DNA of 64,000 nucleotides from Nitrospira tepida (GCF_947241125.1 NZ_OX365700.1:3194001-3258000); one strand, 5' to 3'; positions 26,399 to 35,297 are shown, numbered from the stretch's first letter. Numbers and translations are program-made. The notes: generated by a model from the letters alone, not told the origin.

Positions 26399-27771
26399 CG
26401 GTAGAACCTCAATCCGGCCACCTGAGAGACCAGCTCCTCCACCCGCCGGTTGATGGGGCTGAAGGGATCCATGCACAGGATCGTTTCTTCCCAATAGCCG
26501 TTCAACTTCAAGTAGGTCCAGTCCACGGTATACGAGCGGTTCTTCGCGCGCGCGAACCGGATGAAGTCGCCGCGCACCTTGGCGCGGGTGGTCTGCGGCG
26601 GCACGGACATCGCCCGCTGAATCGATTCTTCTCCGACGATCCGTTCGACCATGCCCTTGGACTCCATCAGATAATAAAGCCCCCGGGTCCGTTTGACATC
26701 ATGAAATTGCAAATCCATCAGGAACACGCGCGGGTCGTCCCAGCCGCAGCCCTTTTTCTCGACGAACGACTGGATGAGATGTCGCTTGGCGACCCAATCC
26801 ACTTCCCGGACCAGTTGCATGGGGTCCTCGTCCAGCCGGTCCAGGACGACGGCCCATTTCGACAGCACATCGTCCATCACTTCATCATAGGGCTGCGTCC
26901 CCAGATACTCGCGGGCCCGTTCGAGATAGGCGCGCTGTATCTCGATGGCGCTCATTTGCCGGCCATCGTCCAGCCGGATTTTCTTTTTGAGCGTCGGATC
27001 GCGCGAGATCTCCCGGATCGCCTTCACCGGATCCTCCAACTCCATGCCGGTGACGTTGAATCCGTCCTCGATCATCGACAGCACCAGCGCCGCCGTTCCG
27101 ATCTTGAGGTAGGTGGCAAACTCCGACATGTTGGAATCGCCGACGATGATGTGCAGGCGGCGGTACTTCTCCGCGTCGGCGTGCGGCTCGTCCCTGGTAT
27201 TGATGATGCTCCGGGACGACGTGGTCGAAGAGGAGGTCTTCTCGTGGATGTGCTGGGCGCGTTGCGAGATGAAGAACTGCGGCTTGCCCGAGACCTTCAA
27301 CACCTTGCCGGAGCCGGAAAAGATCTGGCGGGTGACGAAGAACGGGATCAACTGCTCGGTCACTTTCCAGAAATCCACGTCCCGCCGCATCAGGTAATTC
27401 TCGTGGCAGCCGTAGGTGTTGCCAAGAGAGTCGGTATTGTTCTTGAAAATATAGATCTCGCCGGACAGGCCCTCCTCCCGGAGCCGCTCCTCCGCCGCCG
27501 GGAGACAGGCCTCGAGCAGGCGCTCGCCCGCCTTGTCATGCACGACAAGATCCACGATGCTGTCGCATTCCGGCGTCGAATATTCGGGATGGCAGCCGGT
27601 GTCCTGATAGAAGCGCGCCCCGTTGACCAGAAAGGCGTTGGAGGGCCAACTGTTGGGAATCAACCCTTCGAAGATATAGCCGAGCACCTTCTCCATGGGC
27701 AGGTAGATGCGCCCATTGGGAGAGAAGATGAGGCCGTATTCGTTCTCAAGGCCGAAAATCCGAGGTCTCAT
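26395..27771 (-). CDS. pafA: Pup/UBact--protein ligase PafA
   Basis: PafA attaches a Pup-like tag through its C-terminal Glu to lysines of target proteins for proteasomal degradation. The 458-residue protein belongs to the carboxylate-amine ligase fold: N-terminal RIFGLENEYGLIFSPNG, the catalytic-type Asp57 in FYQDTGCHPEYSTPEC, IFKNNTDSLGN, and NTRDEPHADAEKYRRLH. Unlike Dop it lacks the loop insertion before the HPEY motif, which separates the two enzymes. It has its own promoter 24-52 bp upstream and follows prcA by 87 bp. No pup gene lies nearby. Confidence 0.94.
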   Translation of the reverse strand: MRPRIFGLENEYGLIFSPNGRIYLPMEKVLGYIFEGLIPNSWPSNAFLVNGARFYQDTGCHPEYSTPECDSIVDLVVHDKAGERLLEACLPAAEERLREEGLSGEIYIFKNNTDSLGNTYGCHENYLMRRDVDFWKVTEQLIPFFVTRQIFSGSGKVLKVSGKPQFFISQRAQHIHEKTSSSTTSSRSIINTRDEPHADAEKYRRLHIIVGDSNMSEFATYLKIGTAALVLSMIEDGFNVTGMELEDPVKAIREISRDPTLKKKIRLDDGRQMSAIEIQRAYLERAREYLGTQPYDEVMDDVLSKWAVVLDRLDEDPMQLVREVDWVAKRHLIQSFVEKKGCGWDDPRVFLMDLQFHDVKRTRGLYYLMESKGMVERIVGEESIQRAMSVPPQTTRAKVRGDFIRFARAKNRSYTVDWTYLKLNGYWEETILCMDPFSPINRRVEELVSQVAGLRFYR

Positions 27772-27794
27772 GAGGTTCTGGGCCGGTAAAATTG

Positions 27795-27823
27795 AGCATA
27801 CACGCCATCCGGGCGCACTGCAA
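27795..27823 (-). promoter_or_regulatory. Sigma70-type promoter for pafA
   Basis: In the 87-bp gap between prcA and pafA, TTGCAG (27818-27823) and TATGCT (27795-27800) on the minus strand are separated by 17 nt. It would allow pafA and the LytM gene to be transcribed separately from the proteasome genes. Confidence 0.55.
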
Positions 27824-27858
27824 CCGACGGAGGTCGATGAGGGGTCGAAAGAAAGGTG

Positions 27859-28545
27859 TTACGTGGCCAGCAGCCGCTTCACGTCCTGGACGGGAATGCG
27901 ACGGAACTTCCGGCCGTCTCGCGTACGGTCCAGAACCGCCACTTCGAGGCTTTCCAGGGCCAACTTCTGGGTGGAGCCGCTTTCGAGGGCCGCCAGGGAG
28001 AGGGACAGGGCTTGGCTCAGCGAGGGCAAGGTGCCGGGCAGGCGATCCTTCAGAAAACCCTGCAGCACCTCGGCGCGCCCGCCGATCACGGCGAACCCCC
28101 GCTCGTCGATGATGCTGCCGTCGAAGGAAATCCGATAAATTTCGTTGGGCTGACCGGACGAGCCCACGCCCACGACCAGGATTTCCACCTCCAGCGGCTT
28201 CAACTCCTGGCTGAAGATGGTCCCCAGCGCCTGCGAATAGGTGTTCGCCAGTGACCGGGCCGTCACATCCTCCCGGCTGTAGGCGAACCCTTTCAGATCC
28301 GCGTGACGGATCCCGGCCTTCCGCAGATTCTCGAACTCGCTGTACTTGCCCGCGCCGGAAAAGGCGATGGTGTCGTAGATCTCCGAAATCTTATGCAGCG
28401 AGGCGCTGGGATTGTCCGCGGTGAGCAGCACGCCGTCCGCATATTCCATCGCGACGATCGACCGTCCCTTGGCGATGCCTTTCTTGGCATATTCCGCCTT
28501 GTCCTGCATCATCTGCTCGGGAGAGACGTAGTAGGGCAGCGGCAT
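27859..28545 (-). CDS. prcA: Proteasome subunit alpha
   Basis: PrcA forms the outer gated rings of the 20S proteasome and docks the ATPase. The 228-residue protein begins PYYVSPEQMMQDKAEYAKKGIA, the N-terminal gate and H0 helix, then GRSIVAMEYADGVLL and the usual alpha/beta sandwich; it has no catalytic Thr. The start ATG overlaps the prcB stop by one base (TGATG), so the two subunits are translationally coupled for equal synthesis. Confidence 0.95.
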   Translation of the reverse strand: MPLPYYVSPEQMMQDKAEYAKKGIAKGRSIVAMEYADGVLLTADNPSASLHKISEIYDTIAFSGAGKYSEFENLRKAGIRHADLKGFAYSREDVTARSLANTYSQALGTIFSQELKPLEVEILVVGVGSSGQPNEIYRISFDGSIIDERGFAVIGGRAEVLQGFLKDRLPGTLPSLSQALSLSLAALESGSTQKLALESLEVAVLDRTRDGRKFRRIPVQDVKRLLAT

Positions 28546-29369
28546 CAGGAGGCCTCTTGCGATCGGCGAGCGATGAGTTCCGTATAGGCGGAACGAATCC
28601 GTTCCGTGTCCACGTCCGCAATGCCCTGGATGGTCACCAGCTTGGCGGTCGGGAAGATGCCGCGGACGAGATCCGGCCCTCCCGTGCCGACATCGTCTTC
28701 CGCCGCGTTGTACAGGGCCAGCAGGGCCAGACGCAGCGCGTCGTTCTCCGGAAGGCGCCGGCGATAATGTTCACGCATCGTATTTCTGGCGTCCTTCCCC
28801 CCGGACCCGATGGCGTGGTAGTCCGATTCCTCGTACCGCCCTCCCGCGAGATCGTACTTGAAGATTCGCCCCTCCCCTCGGGCCAGATCGAATCCGACAT
28901 AGATCGGCATGACCACCAACCCTTGGAAGACCATCGGGAGATTGGCCTTGACCATCTGGCCGAGTTTGTTCGCTTTGCCTTCGGAGGAGAGCGGGACGCC
29001 TTCGATCTTTTCGTAATGCTCCAGCTCGGTCTGGAACAACCGGGCCATTTCGATGCAGGGGCCGGCCGCCCCGGCAATCGCCATGGCGGAATGGGAATCG
29101 ATCGCAAAGACCTTTTCGATCCGGCGTTCGGCGATCTGGAACCCTTCCGTGGCCCGCCGGTCCCCGGCGATCACAATCCCGGAGTCATATTTGAGCGCGA
29201 GCACCGTGGTCCCGGTCGGCAGAGGGACCTGGCCCGGACGGATCGGAATTTCGCTCGGTTGAGAAGGCTGACTCCACCGATCCGGCGCAGGCGCCAGTTC
29301 CGGCCGTTGTTTCAGCAGGAGATCAAAAAAGCTCGAACCTTCGTCATGCGGGAAGAACGGCAGCTTCAT
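28545..29369 (-). CDS. prcB: Proteasome subunit beta (catalytic)
   Basis: PrcB is the N-terminal nucleophile protease of the 20S core. The 274-residue precursor has a propeptide of 53 residues removed at PLPTG/TTVLALK, exposing Thr54 as the nucleophile. DGR-type residues follow in GDRRATEGFQIA, and the C-terminal half has GSGGKDARNTMREHYRRR and AEDDVGTGGPDLVRG. The gene begins 37 bp after dop and is followed directly by prcA. A Gln/Pro-rich stretch (about 34-50) precedes the cleavage site. Confidence 0.95.
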   Translation of the reverse strand: MKLPFFPHDEGSSFFDLLLKQRPELAPAPDRWSQPSQPSEIPIRPGQVPLPTGTTVLALKYDSGIVIAGDRRATEGFQIAERRIEKVFAIDSHSAMAIAGAAGPCIEMARLFQTELEHYEKIEGVPLSSEGKANKLGQMVKANLPMVFQGLVVMPIYVGFDLARGEGRIFKYDLAGGRYEESDYHAIGSGGKDARNTMREHYRRRLPENDALRLALLALYNAAEDDVGTGGPDLVRGIFPTAKLVTIQGIADVDTERIRSAYTELIARRSQEAS

Positions 29370-29406
29370 GTTCTAGGCGGTGGCGATGGGCATCGGCAGG
29401 GCTCGA

Positions 29407-30903
29407 TCACGCCGTGAGTTTGGACAGGAGCTGCGCGGCGGTCTCGCATCCGTCCAGCAGCTCCCTCGTCAATGCTTCCGTTCCCCTGGTCGGTTCGAGC
29501 AGGGGGACTTTCTTGACCGAGGTGTTGCCGATATCGAACAGGACGGAGGTCCAGCTCCCGCCGTAGACTGAGGACGCGAATTTCTTGAGACAGGTGCCTC
29601 GGAAATAGGCGCGCGTGCTCGTCGGAGGCTGATGCTCGGCGCGGCTGATGGCCGCATCCGTCACGAGGCGCTCGATCCGATTGGTCCGTTCCAGGGCATA
29701 ATAGAGCCCCTTCTCGGGGCGCACGTCATGGTATTGGAGGTCCAACAGCAAGATCCGCGGATCGTTCCAGCCGCAGCCTTTGCGGTCCATGTAGGACTCG
29801 ATCATCTGCCGCTTGGCGACCCAGTCGAGTTCCCTGGCCAGCGCCATCGGCTCGCGCTCCAGCTTGTCCAGCACGTCGCCCCAGCGGGACAGGACTTGCT
29901 GATACGCGGGCGAGAGCGGGTGGCTCGCGGCGTAATCGGTCACGGCCCGCAGGTACGCCCGTTGGACGGCGATCGCCGTGGTGGGCCGGCCATCAACCAA
30001 CTTCAAGGTCTGTTTCACGTCGAGGTCCCGGGACACATGCTTGATGGCCCGCACCGGATCGTCCAGCTCGAACACAGGAAGCGGCCATCCGGCCTCGATC
30101 AATTCCAACACCAGCGCCATGGTCCCGACTTTGAGATAGGTCGAGAGTTCCGCCATGTTGGCGTCGCCGACAATCACGTGCAGCCGCCGGTATTTGGCCG
30201 GATCCGCATGGGGCTCGTCGCGGGTGTTCATGATGGGACGCCGAACCATGGTATTCAGATCGACGAGACATTCGAAGAAATCCGCGCGCTGGGAGATCTG
30301 GTACTCGCAGGGCGCGGTCTGGTTCTCGGCTCCGACTTTCCCGGCGCCGACAAAAATGAGGCGCGTCACAAAAAACGGAATCAACGCCTTCGTCAACTGG
30401 TCGAACGGCACGGCGCGGGCGACCAGGTAGTTCTCATGGTACCCGTAGCTGTTGCCCTTGCCGTCCGAATTGTTCTTATAGAGGACGAACTGGTCCGACC
30501 CGCGAGAGCGGGTCAACGCCTCCAAGCTCTTGGCCAGCACCAACTCGCCCGCCCGCTCATAGGCCACCAGTTCCGCCGGTTCGAGACATTCCGGGGTCGA
30601 ATATTCGGGATGCGCGCCGTCCACATAGAGACGCCCCCCGTTGGCCAAGAGCTTGTTCAACTGGCGATTGTACTCGGGCCCCGGCCGCTCCCGTTCCCCT
30701 TCCACTTCAAATCCGCGGGCGTCCAGGAGCGGATTCTCGCCTTCGTAATCCCAGACGGCTTGCGGCGCCGGCAAGGACGGATAGTGGGCGATGACGTGCA
30801 GGGAGTTCGTGACCGGATCCGCCGCGCCGGCATCCCGCACGGCGATCCCGAACTCCGTTTCGGTGCCCAGAACCCTGTGAAAGGGACCTGTTTCCGTTGC
30901 CAT
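29407..30903 (-). CDS. dop: Pup/UBact deamidase-depupylase Dop
   Basis: Dop removes the tag from proteins, and deamidates tags ending in Gln. The 498-residue protein has the ligase-like fold: GTETEFGIAV near 13-22, the Dop-specific loop region WDYEGENPLLDARGFEV (51-67) and Asp95 in RLYVDGAHPEYSTPEC, the position of the catalytic aspartate. NTRDEPHADPAKYRRLH follows as in PafA. It lies between mpa (24 bp) and prcB (37 bp). These gaps are too small for the tag gene that is normally found between dop and prcB. Confidence 0.94.
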   Translation of the reverse strand: MATETGPFHRVLGTETEFGIAVRDAGAADPVTNSLHVIAHYPSLPAPQAVWDYEGENPLLDARGFEVEGERERPGPEYNRQLNKLLANGGRLYVDGAHPEYSTPECLEPAELVAYERAGELVLAKSLEALTRSRGSDQFVLYKNNSDGKGNSYGYHENYLVARAVPFDQLTKALIPFFVTRLIFVGAGKVGAENQTAPCEYQISQRADFFECLVDLNTMVRRPIMNTRDEPHADPAKYRRLHVIVGDANMAELSTYLKVGTMALVLELIEAGWPLPVFELDDPVRAIKHVSRDLDVKQTLKLVDGRPTTAIAVQRAYLRAVTDYAASHPLSPAYQQVLSRWGDVLDKLEREPMALARELDWVAKRQMIESYMDRKGCGWNDPRILLLDLQYHDVRPEKGLYYALERTNRIERLVTDAAISRAEHQPPTSTRAYFRGTCLKKFASSVYGGSWTSVLFDIGNTSVKKVPLLEPTRGTEALTRELLDGCETAAQLLSKLTA

Positions 30904-30927
30904 AGATAGAACTGAAACGAACCCGAC

Positions 30928-32715
30928 TTAGAGATAGTGACCGGTCGTAATGGTTTCGATCTGGCGCGCCTCGGAGCCACCACCGATGATGGTGCGGATA
31001 TGGACGATCTTCTCTCCCTTCTTGCCGGCAATTTTCGCCCAATCGTCGGGATTGGTGGTGTTGGGCAGGTCCTCGTGTTCCTTGAACTCCTCGCGGATGG
31101 CGCGAATCAGGTCGTCGGCCCGGAGTCCCTGTCCTTCATTGGCGATCGCGCGCTTGACGGCGAACTTCTTGGCCCGCGAGACGATGCCTTCGATCAGCGC
31201 GCCGCTCGCAAAATCCTTGAAGTACAGGGTTTCCTTCTCTCCGTTGGCATAGGTGACTTCGATGAACTTGTTTTCGTCGCTGGTGCTGTACATCCGATCC
31301 ACGGTCATGGCGATCACATGCTCGACGAAGGCGGCGGGATCGTTCCCGTGCCGCTTCACTTCCTCCGGATCGAACGGGAGCTCCGTCGTGACGTAGATCG
31401 AGAAAATGTCTCGCGCGGACGAGGCGTCCGGCCGGGACACCTTCACCTTGACGTCGAGGCGCCCGGCCCGCAGCACGGCGGGATCGATGAGATCCTGCCG
31501 GTTGCTGGCGCCGATCACGATCACGTTGCGGAGCCGCTCCACGCCGTCGATCTCCGAGAGGAACTGCGGCACGATCGTGGACTCGATATCGGACGAAATG
31601 CCGCTCCCTCTGGTCCGGAACAGGGCGTCCATCTCGTCGAAGAACACGATCACCGGATGGCCGCTGGCCGCCCGCTCCTTCGCCTTCTTGAACACCTCGC
31701 GAACCTGCCGTTCGGATTCCCCCACGTACTTGTTCAGCAGCTCCGGCCCCTTCACGTGGAGAAAGAAGCTGCGCACTTCCTTCCCCGTCAGGTGGCCGAG
31801 CTTCTTTGCGATCGAGTTCGCCACCGCTTTGGCGATCAGCGTCTTGCCGCAGCCGGGCGGACCGTACAGCAGCACCCCCTTGGGCGCGCTCAACTTGTAT
31901 TCGGCAAACAGGTGCGGATACAGGAACGGCAGCTCGACCGCGTCCCGCACCTGTTCGAGCTCCTTCTGAAGCCCGCCGATGTGCTCGTAGCTGACGTCGG
32001 GAATTTCTTCGAGGACGAGTTCTTCGGCCTCGGACTTCGGCAGCTTCTCGATCACATATCCCGAACGGGGGTCATAGAGCAGATGATCGCCGACGCTCAG
32101 TCGCTGGCTGAGCAGGGGCTCCCCAAGATCGGCCACTTTTTCTTCGTCGAAGTGCAGCGTCACGAGCGCGCGGCGGTCGTCGAGGACGTCCTTAAGCCTG
32201 ACGACTTCCCCCTGGCTGTCGAAGCCGCGGGACTCGATGATGTTGAGCGCGTCGTTCAGGATCACCTCCTGGCCCTTGCGCAACCCCTTGACGGCGACGG
32301 CCGGATGCACGCTCACCTTCATCTTCCGGCCGGACACGTACACGTTCGCCGTGCCGTCGTCATTCACGCCGGAAAAAATGGCGAAGGTGGAGGGCGGCGC
32401 GGTCAGCTTGTCGATCTCGGCCCGCAACGCTTCGATCTGGGCCTTGGCTTCCTGCAGCGTGGCGGCGAGCTTTTCGTTGTGGCGGTTGGCCTGTTCGAGT
32501 TGATAGCGTGACTGGTACAGCCGGTGGATCTCTTCCTCCATCGACTGGATTTGGACGCGGAGCTTCTCGATCTCTCGCGAATGCTCGTCGTGTTTCTGCA
32601 CGGGGGTCGAGTCCTTTTCGGAAAGACGTTTGGTGATCTTCTGAACGGATTCACGCAGGGAACGGAGCCGCCCCGATCCTTTTTTTGGCTCCCGCATCCT
32701 CCCTGCCGACCTCAT
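30928..32715 (-). CDS. mpa: Proteasome-associated AAA ATPase (Mpa/ARC)
   Basis: Mpa/ARC unfolds tagged proteins and feeds them into the 20S core. Numbered from the ATG at 32715 (595 residues), it has a coiled coil (about 43-105) that binds the tag, tandem OB domains (about 110-225), and an AAA module with Walker A YGPPGCGKTL near 284-293, Walker B VIVFFDEMDAL and RAGRLDVK. It ends TTGHYL, matching the GQYL-type tail that docks into PrcA except for His in place of Gln. Possible starts are 32715 and 32697; the open frame to 32766 begins upstream of the predicted transcription start. Confidence 0.93.
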   Translation of the reverse strand: MRSAGRMREPKKGSGRLRSLRESVQKITKRLSEKDSTPVQKHDEHSREIEKLRVQIQSMEEEIHRLYQSRYQLEQANRHNEKLAATLQEAKAQIEALRAEIDKLTAPPSTFAIFSGVNDDGTANVYVSGRKMKVSVHPAVAVKGLRKGQEVILNDALNIIESRGFDSQGEVVRLKDVLDDRRALVTLHFDEEKVADLGEPLLSQRLSVGDHLLYDPRSGYVIEKLPKSEAEELVLEEIPDVSYEHIGGLQKELEQVRDAVELPFLYPHLFAEYKLSAPKGVLLYGPPGCGKTLIAKAVANSIAKKLGHLTGKEVRSFFLHVKGPELLNKYVGESERQVREVFKKAKERAASGHPVIVFFDEMDALFRTRGSGISSDIESTIVPQFLSEIDGVERLRNVIVIGASNRQDLIDPAVLRAGRLDVKVKVSRPDASSARDIFSIYVTTELPFDPEEVKRHGNDPAAFVEHVIAMTVDRMYSTSDENKFIEVTYANGEKETLYFKDFASGALIEGIVSRAKKFAVKRAIANEGQGLRADDLIRAIREEFKEHEDLPNTTNPDDWAKIAGKKGEKIVHIRTIIGGGSEARQIETITTGHYL

Positions 32716-32756
32716 CCACGGCTCTGCCGAACGCGCCCCACTGCTGACTTGCACGG

Positions 32757-32785
32757 ATTCTAACATCCGGTCTATCGAGGGTCAA
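32757..32785 (-). promoter_or_regulatory. Sigma70-type promoter for mpa-dop-prcBA
   Basis: TTGACC (32780-32785) and TAGAAT (32757-32762) on the minus strand lie 17 nt apart, placing the transcription start near 32750. This heads the proteasome operon and argues against the ATG at 32766. Confidence 0.65.
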
Positions 32786-32918
32786 CTGGAACACAGAACG
32801 GAACCGGCCGCACGCATGGGCTCCGGCGCATTGTCTAGTGTTACTACGTATCATGGCCCCGCCATATTCCCATGACGGCTCCTGTCGCTGCGACCGACGT
32901 AGTCCGAACTCGAACCCC

Positions 32919-33560
32919 TTATGCCGATGGACCGGCCTCATGCAACGCCCGAAGAAACGCGCGGACGGCAGCCGGCACGTCCGGCGCGGAGAGAATCGAA
33001 GAGACCACGGCCACGCCATGGGCTCCCGCTCGCCGCGCCTCCACCGCGCGCCCCGGAGTCACGCCGCCGATGGCAAAGACCGGCACCCGCGCGATTCTAC
33101 AGACCTCCGCCAGCCGATCTATCCCCTGCGGCCTGCCGTAGGCGTGTTTGGACGGCGTGTCGTAGACCGGCCCGAAGACCACGAAGTCCGCCCCGTCATC
33201 CTGCGCCCGGCGGACCTCCTCCAATGAATGGGTGGAGACGCCCAGCAAGCGGTCCGGGCCAATCATGGCCCTGACGCGTCCGGGCGGCAGACTGCTGGCG
33301 CGCAAGTGCACGCCATCGGCCCCAAGAGCCAGGGCGATATCCGCACGGTCGTTGACGAGCACACGGGTGGGGCGATCGGCAACCGCCGAGCGGATCATTC
33401 GGACCAACGCCGCCAGTTCCCGCGTCGGCAGGTCCCGCTCGCGCACTTGGACAGCCGGCAGGCCGGCTTGACTCGCCAGCGCGATCACCTCGCCGAGGGG
33501 CCGCCCGCCGGTCTGACTCCGGTCGCTCACTAAATAGAGACGGAACTGAACGGGAGGCAT
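32919..33560 (-). CDS. thiE: Thiamine-phosphate synthase
   Basis: ThiE joins the thiazole phosphate and HMP-diphosphate to make thiamine monophosphate. The 213-residue TIM-barrel protein has LYLVSDRSQTGGRPL, VQVRERDLPTREL, VLVNDRADIALALGADGVHL, GVSTHSLEE, FGPVYDTPSKH and FAIGGVTPG, in the family order. It is the last gene of thiS-thiG-thiE, separated from thiG by a 117-bp gap holding degenerate GGACTGAG-type words. Confidence 0.94.
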   Translation of the reverse strand: MPPVQFRLYLVSDRSQTGGRPLGEVIALASQAGLPAVQVRERDLPTRELAALVRMIRSAVADRPTRVLVNDRADIALALGADGVHLRASSLPPGRVRAMIGPDRLLGVSTHSLEEVRRAQDDGADFVVFGPVYDTPSKHAYGRPQGIDRLAEVCRIARVPVFAIGGVTPGRAVEARRAGAHGVAVVSSILSAPDVPAAVRAFLRALHEAGPSA

Positions 33561-33677
33561 GGACGGCCAAGATTGTGCAACAAGGGCTGAGGACTGAGAA
33601 CCAAGGGCAGGACTCTTGTCATCCGTTCCGATCGACCGTCACCATGCAGCCCTCGTGGCTCGCGTCTCAATCCTGAA
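33561..33677. repeat. thiG-thiE gap with degenerate GACTGAG words
   Basis: This 117-bp gap contains GGGCTGAGGACTGAGAACC, a short degenerate repeat of the same style as the TGCTGAG repeat inside waaF-gmhB. No gene or clear signal is seen. Confidence 0.35.
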
Positions 33678-34451
33678 TTACAGCATGCCCTCGATCGGGC
33701 TGCTGGCCGTCGCGTACAACTTCCTGGGAATGCGTCCGGCCTTATAGGCCAACCGGCCCGCGTGCACCGCATAGCGCATCGCTTCCGCCATTGCGATGGG
33801 ATGCTGCGCGCCCGCGATCGCGGTGTTCATCAACACCGCATCGGCGCCGTATTCCATGGCCAGCGCCGCATCCGAGGCGGTTCCCACGCCGGCGTCTACG
33901 ATGACCGGCACGTTGACGGTTTCGAGGATGATCTTGAGGTTGTAGGGATTGCGAATGCCCAATCCCGAACCGATGGGGGCCGCCAGGGGCATGACCGCGG
34001 GACAGCCGATATCGACCAGTTTCTTCGCCACGATCGGGTCGTCATTGGTGTAGGGCAAGACCACGAACCCTTCCTTGACGAGAATCTTCGCGGCTTCGAT
34101 CAAGCCGGCGGTGTCCGGAAACAGCGTCCGTTCGTCTCCGATGACCTCGAGCTTGACCAGATCGGACACCCCGGCGGCTCGGGCGAGCCGCGCATACCGG
34201 ACCGCATCCTCGACGGTGTAGCAGCCGGCGGTGTTGGGGAGGATCGTGTATTTTTTCGGGTCCAGATAATCCAGCAGATTCTCTTTCGACCGATCGGTGA
34301 TGTTCACGCGCCGGACCGCGACCGTGACCACGTCCGCGCCCGACGCTTCAATCGCCTTCTGGGTTTCCACGAAATCCTTGTACTTTCCCGTCCCCACCCA
34401 TAAGCGAGACCGGAATTCCCGCCCGGCAATGATCAGGCTATCGTCCTGCAT
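33678..34451 (-). CDS. thiG: Thiazole synthase
   Basis: ThiG forms the thiazole ring from deoxyxylulose 5-phosphate, dehydroglycine and sulfur carried on ThiS. The 257-residue TIM-barrel protein has the [12 protein letters not shown] segment, [29 protein letters not shown], the KLEVIGD motif with the Schiff-base-type Lys, and [23 protein letters not shown] split over the C-terminal half. The ATG at 34451 has GAAGG 8 nt upstream and is preferred to the GTG at 34460. It follows thiS by 34 bp. Neither thiH nor thiO is in the window. Confidence 0.95.
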   Translation of the reverse strand: MQDDSLIIAGREFRSRLWVGTGKYKDFVETQKAIEASGADVVTVAVRRVNITDRSKENLLDYLDPKKYTILPNTAGCYTVEDAVRYARLARAAGVSDLVKLEVIGDERTLFPDTAGLIEAAKILVKEGFVVLPYTNDDPIVAKKLVDIGCPAVMPLAAPIGSGLGIRNPYNLKIILETVNVPVIVDAGVGTASDAALAMEYGADAVLMNTAIAGAQHPIAMAEAMRYAVHAGRLAYKAGRIPRKLYATASSPIEGML

Positions 34452-34485
34452 GGCTATCACCTTCGCGGAGCCCGAGGCTCCCTCT

Positions 34486-34692
34486 TCAGAGACTCCCGCC
34501 TCCGATGAAACTGATGATCTCGACCCGGTCCCCCTCCGTGAGCAACCGTTGGCCGAATTGTCCCCGCTCGAGGATGTCCAGATTCACTTCGACCGCCACC
34601 CGTTCTCCCGTGATGTTCAGTTCCCGCAGGAGGTCGGCGACGGTCGTGCCCGACGTCGTTTCCCGCACCTGCCCGTTCACGTGGATTTGCAT
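34486..34692 (-). CDS. thiS: Sulfur carrier protein ThiS with two extra C-terminal residues
   Basis: ThiS is a small ubiquitin-fold carrier whose C-terminal Gly is adenylated and thiolated for thiazole synthesis. The 68-residue protein starts [22 protein letters not shown] and ends [10 protein letters not shown]. The glycines are not terminal: Ser and Leu follow before the TGA, checked codon by codon. An exposed Gly-Gly end is needed for activation, so trimming, or use of a variant tail, is implied. It is the first gene of the thiSGE unit. Confidence 0.92.
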   Translation of the reverse strand: MQIHVNGQVRETTSGTTVADLLRELNITGERVAVEVNLDILERGQFGQRLLTEGDRVEIISFIGGGSL

Positions 34693-34712
34693 TCAGGAGA
34701 CCCGGCGAAGTA

Positions 34713-34742
34713 ATCCTAGGGGACGGTTTCCCGGAATGTCAA
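34713..34742 (-). promoter_or_regulatory. Sigma70-type promoter for thiSGE
   Basis: A perfect TTGACA (34737-34742) and TAGGAT (34713-34718) on the minus strand are 18 nt apart. The predicted leader is only about 14 nt, too short for a TPP riboswitch, and no thi-box sequence is seen. Confidence 0.55.
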
Positions 34743-34773
34743 CCGACGGAACTGCCGGAATCCAGCCGATCAC

Positions 34774-35265
34774 ATGGCCATGACGAGAGCAAACGAAGAG
34801 CTGGCCGCAATCTTTCTCCGCATGGCCGACCTGTTGCGCGGCCAGCAGGCCAATCCCTACCGGATCAGGGCCTACCGGCGCGCGGCTGAAACCTTAACGT
34901 CGATTGTGGAAGATGTCGCGCAGATTGAAGGGCGTGGAGAGTTGGAGCGGATCGACGGAATCGGGAAGGACCTCGCGAACAAGATTCGGGAATTTCTCAG
35001 GACCGGCGCGATCCAATCCTATGAAGCTCTCAAGCGCCCGCTGCCGCCGGAGGTTCAGCCATGGACATCCCTGCCGGGACTCTCCGAGACGCTGGTGCAG
35101 CATCTCTATTTCCGCTTGAACATTCGGGACCTGGACGACCTGGCGGGGCTGGTCCGCTCCCATCTGCTCCGCACGCTGCCGAGTTTCGGGGGTGACGAGG
35201 AGAGCCTGCTCCAAGCCATCGACGCGCTGCGCGCCGGTCAGGACGCCCGTCCTCCTTCGACCTGA
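34774..35265 (+). CDS. Helix-hairpin-helix protein related to the PolX 8-kDa domain
   Basis: This 163-residue protein resembles the N-terminal DNA-binding part of family X DNA polymerases. It has LAAIFLRMADLLRGQ, then NPYRIRAYRRAAETL (about 30-44), and the HhH motif ERIDGIGKDLANKIREFL near 60-77, with a second possible HhH in SLPGLSETLVQHL. The polymerase and PHP domains are absent. A DNA-end or gap-binding role is inferred. It stands alone on plus between the minus-strand thi and ctpA units. A second ATG lies 6 bp downstream of the chosen start. Confidence 0.78.
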   Translation: MAMTRANEELAAIFLRMADLLRGQQANPYRIRAYRRAAETLTSIVEDVAQIEGRGELERIDGIGKDLANKIREFLRTGAIQSYEALKRPLPPEVQPWTSLPGLSETLVQHLYFRLNIRDLDDLAGLVRSHLLRTLPSFGGDEESLLQAIDALRAGQDARPPST

Positions 35266-35297
35266 CCCGTCACTCGGTCCCGGTTCACTCCTCCCAC

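Noticed and set aside
30937-32511. 524-residue plus-strand frame
   Set aside because: Antisense to mpa; no known motif and mpa is certain.
34693-34773. TPP riboswitch before thiS
   Set aside because: The predicted leader is about 14 nt and no thi-box sequence is present.
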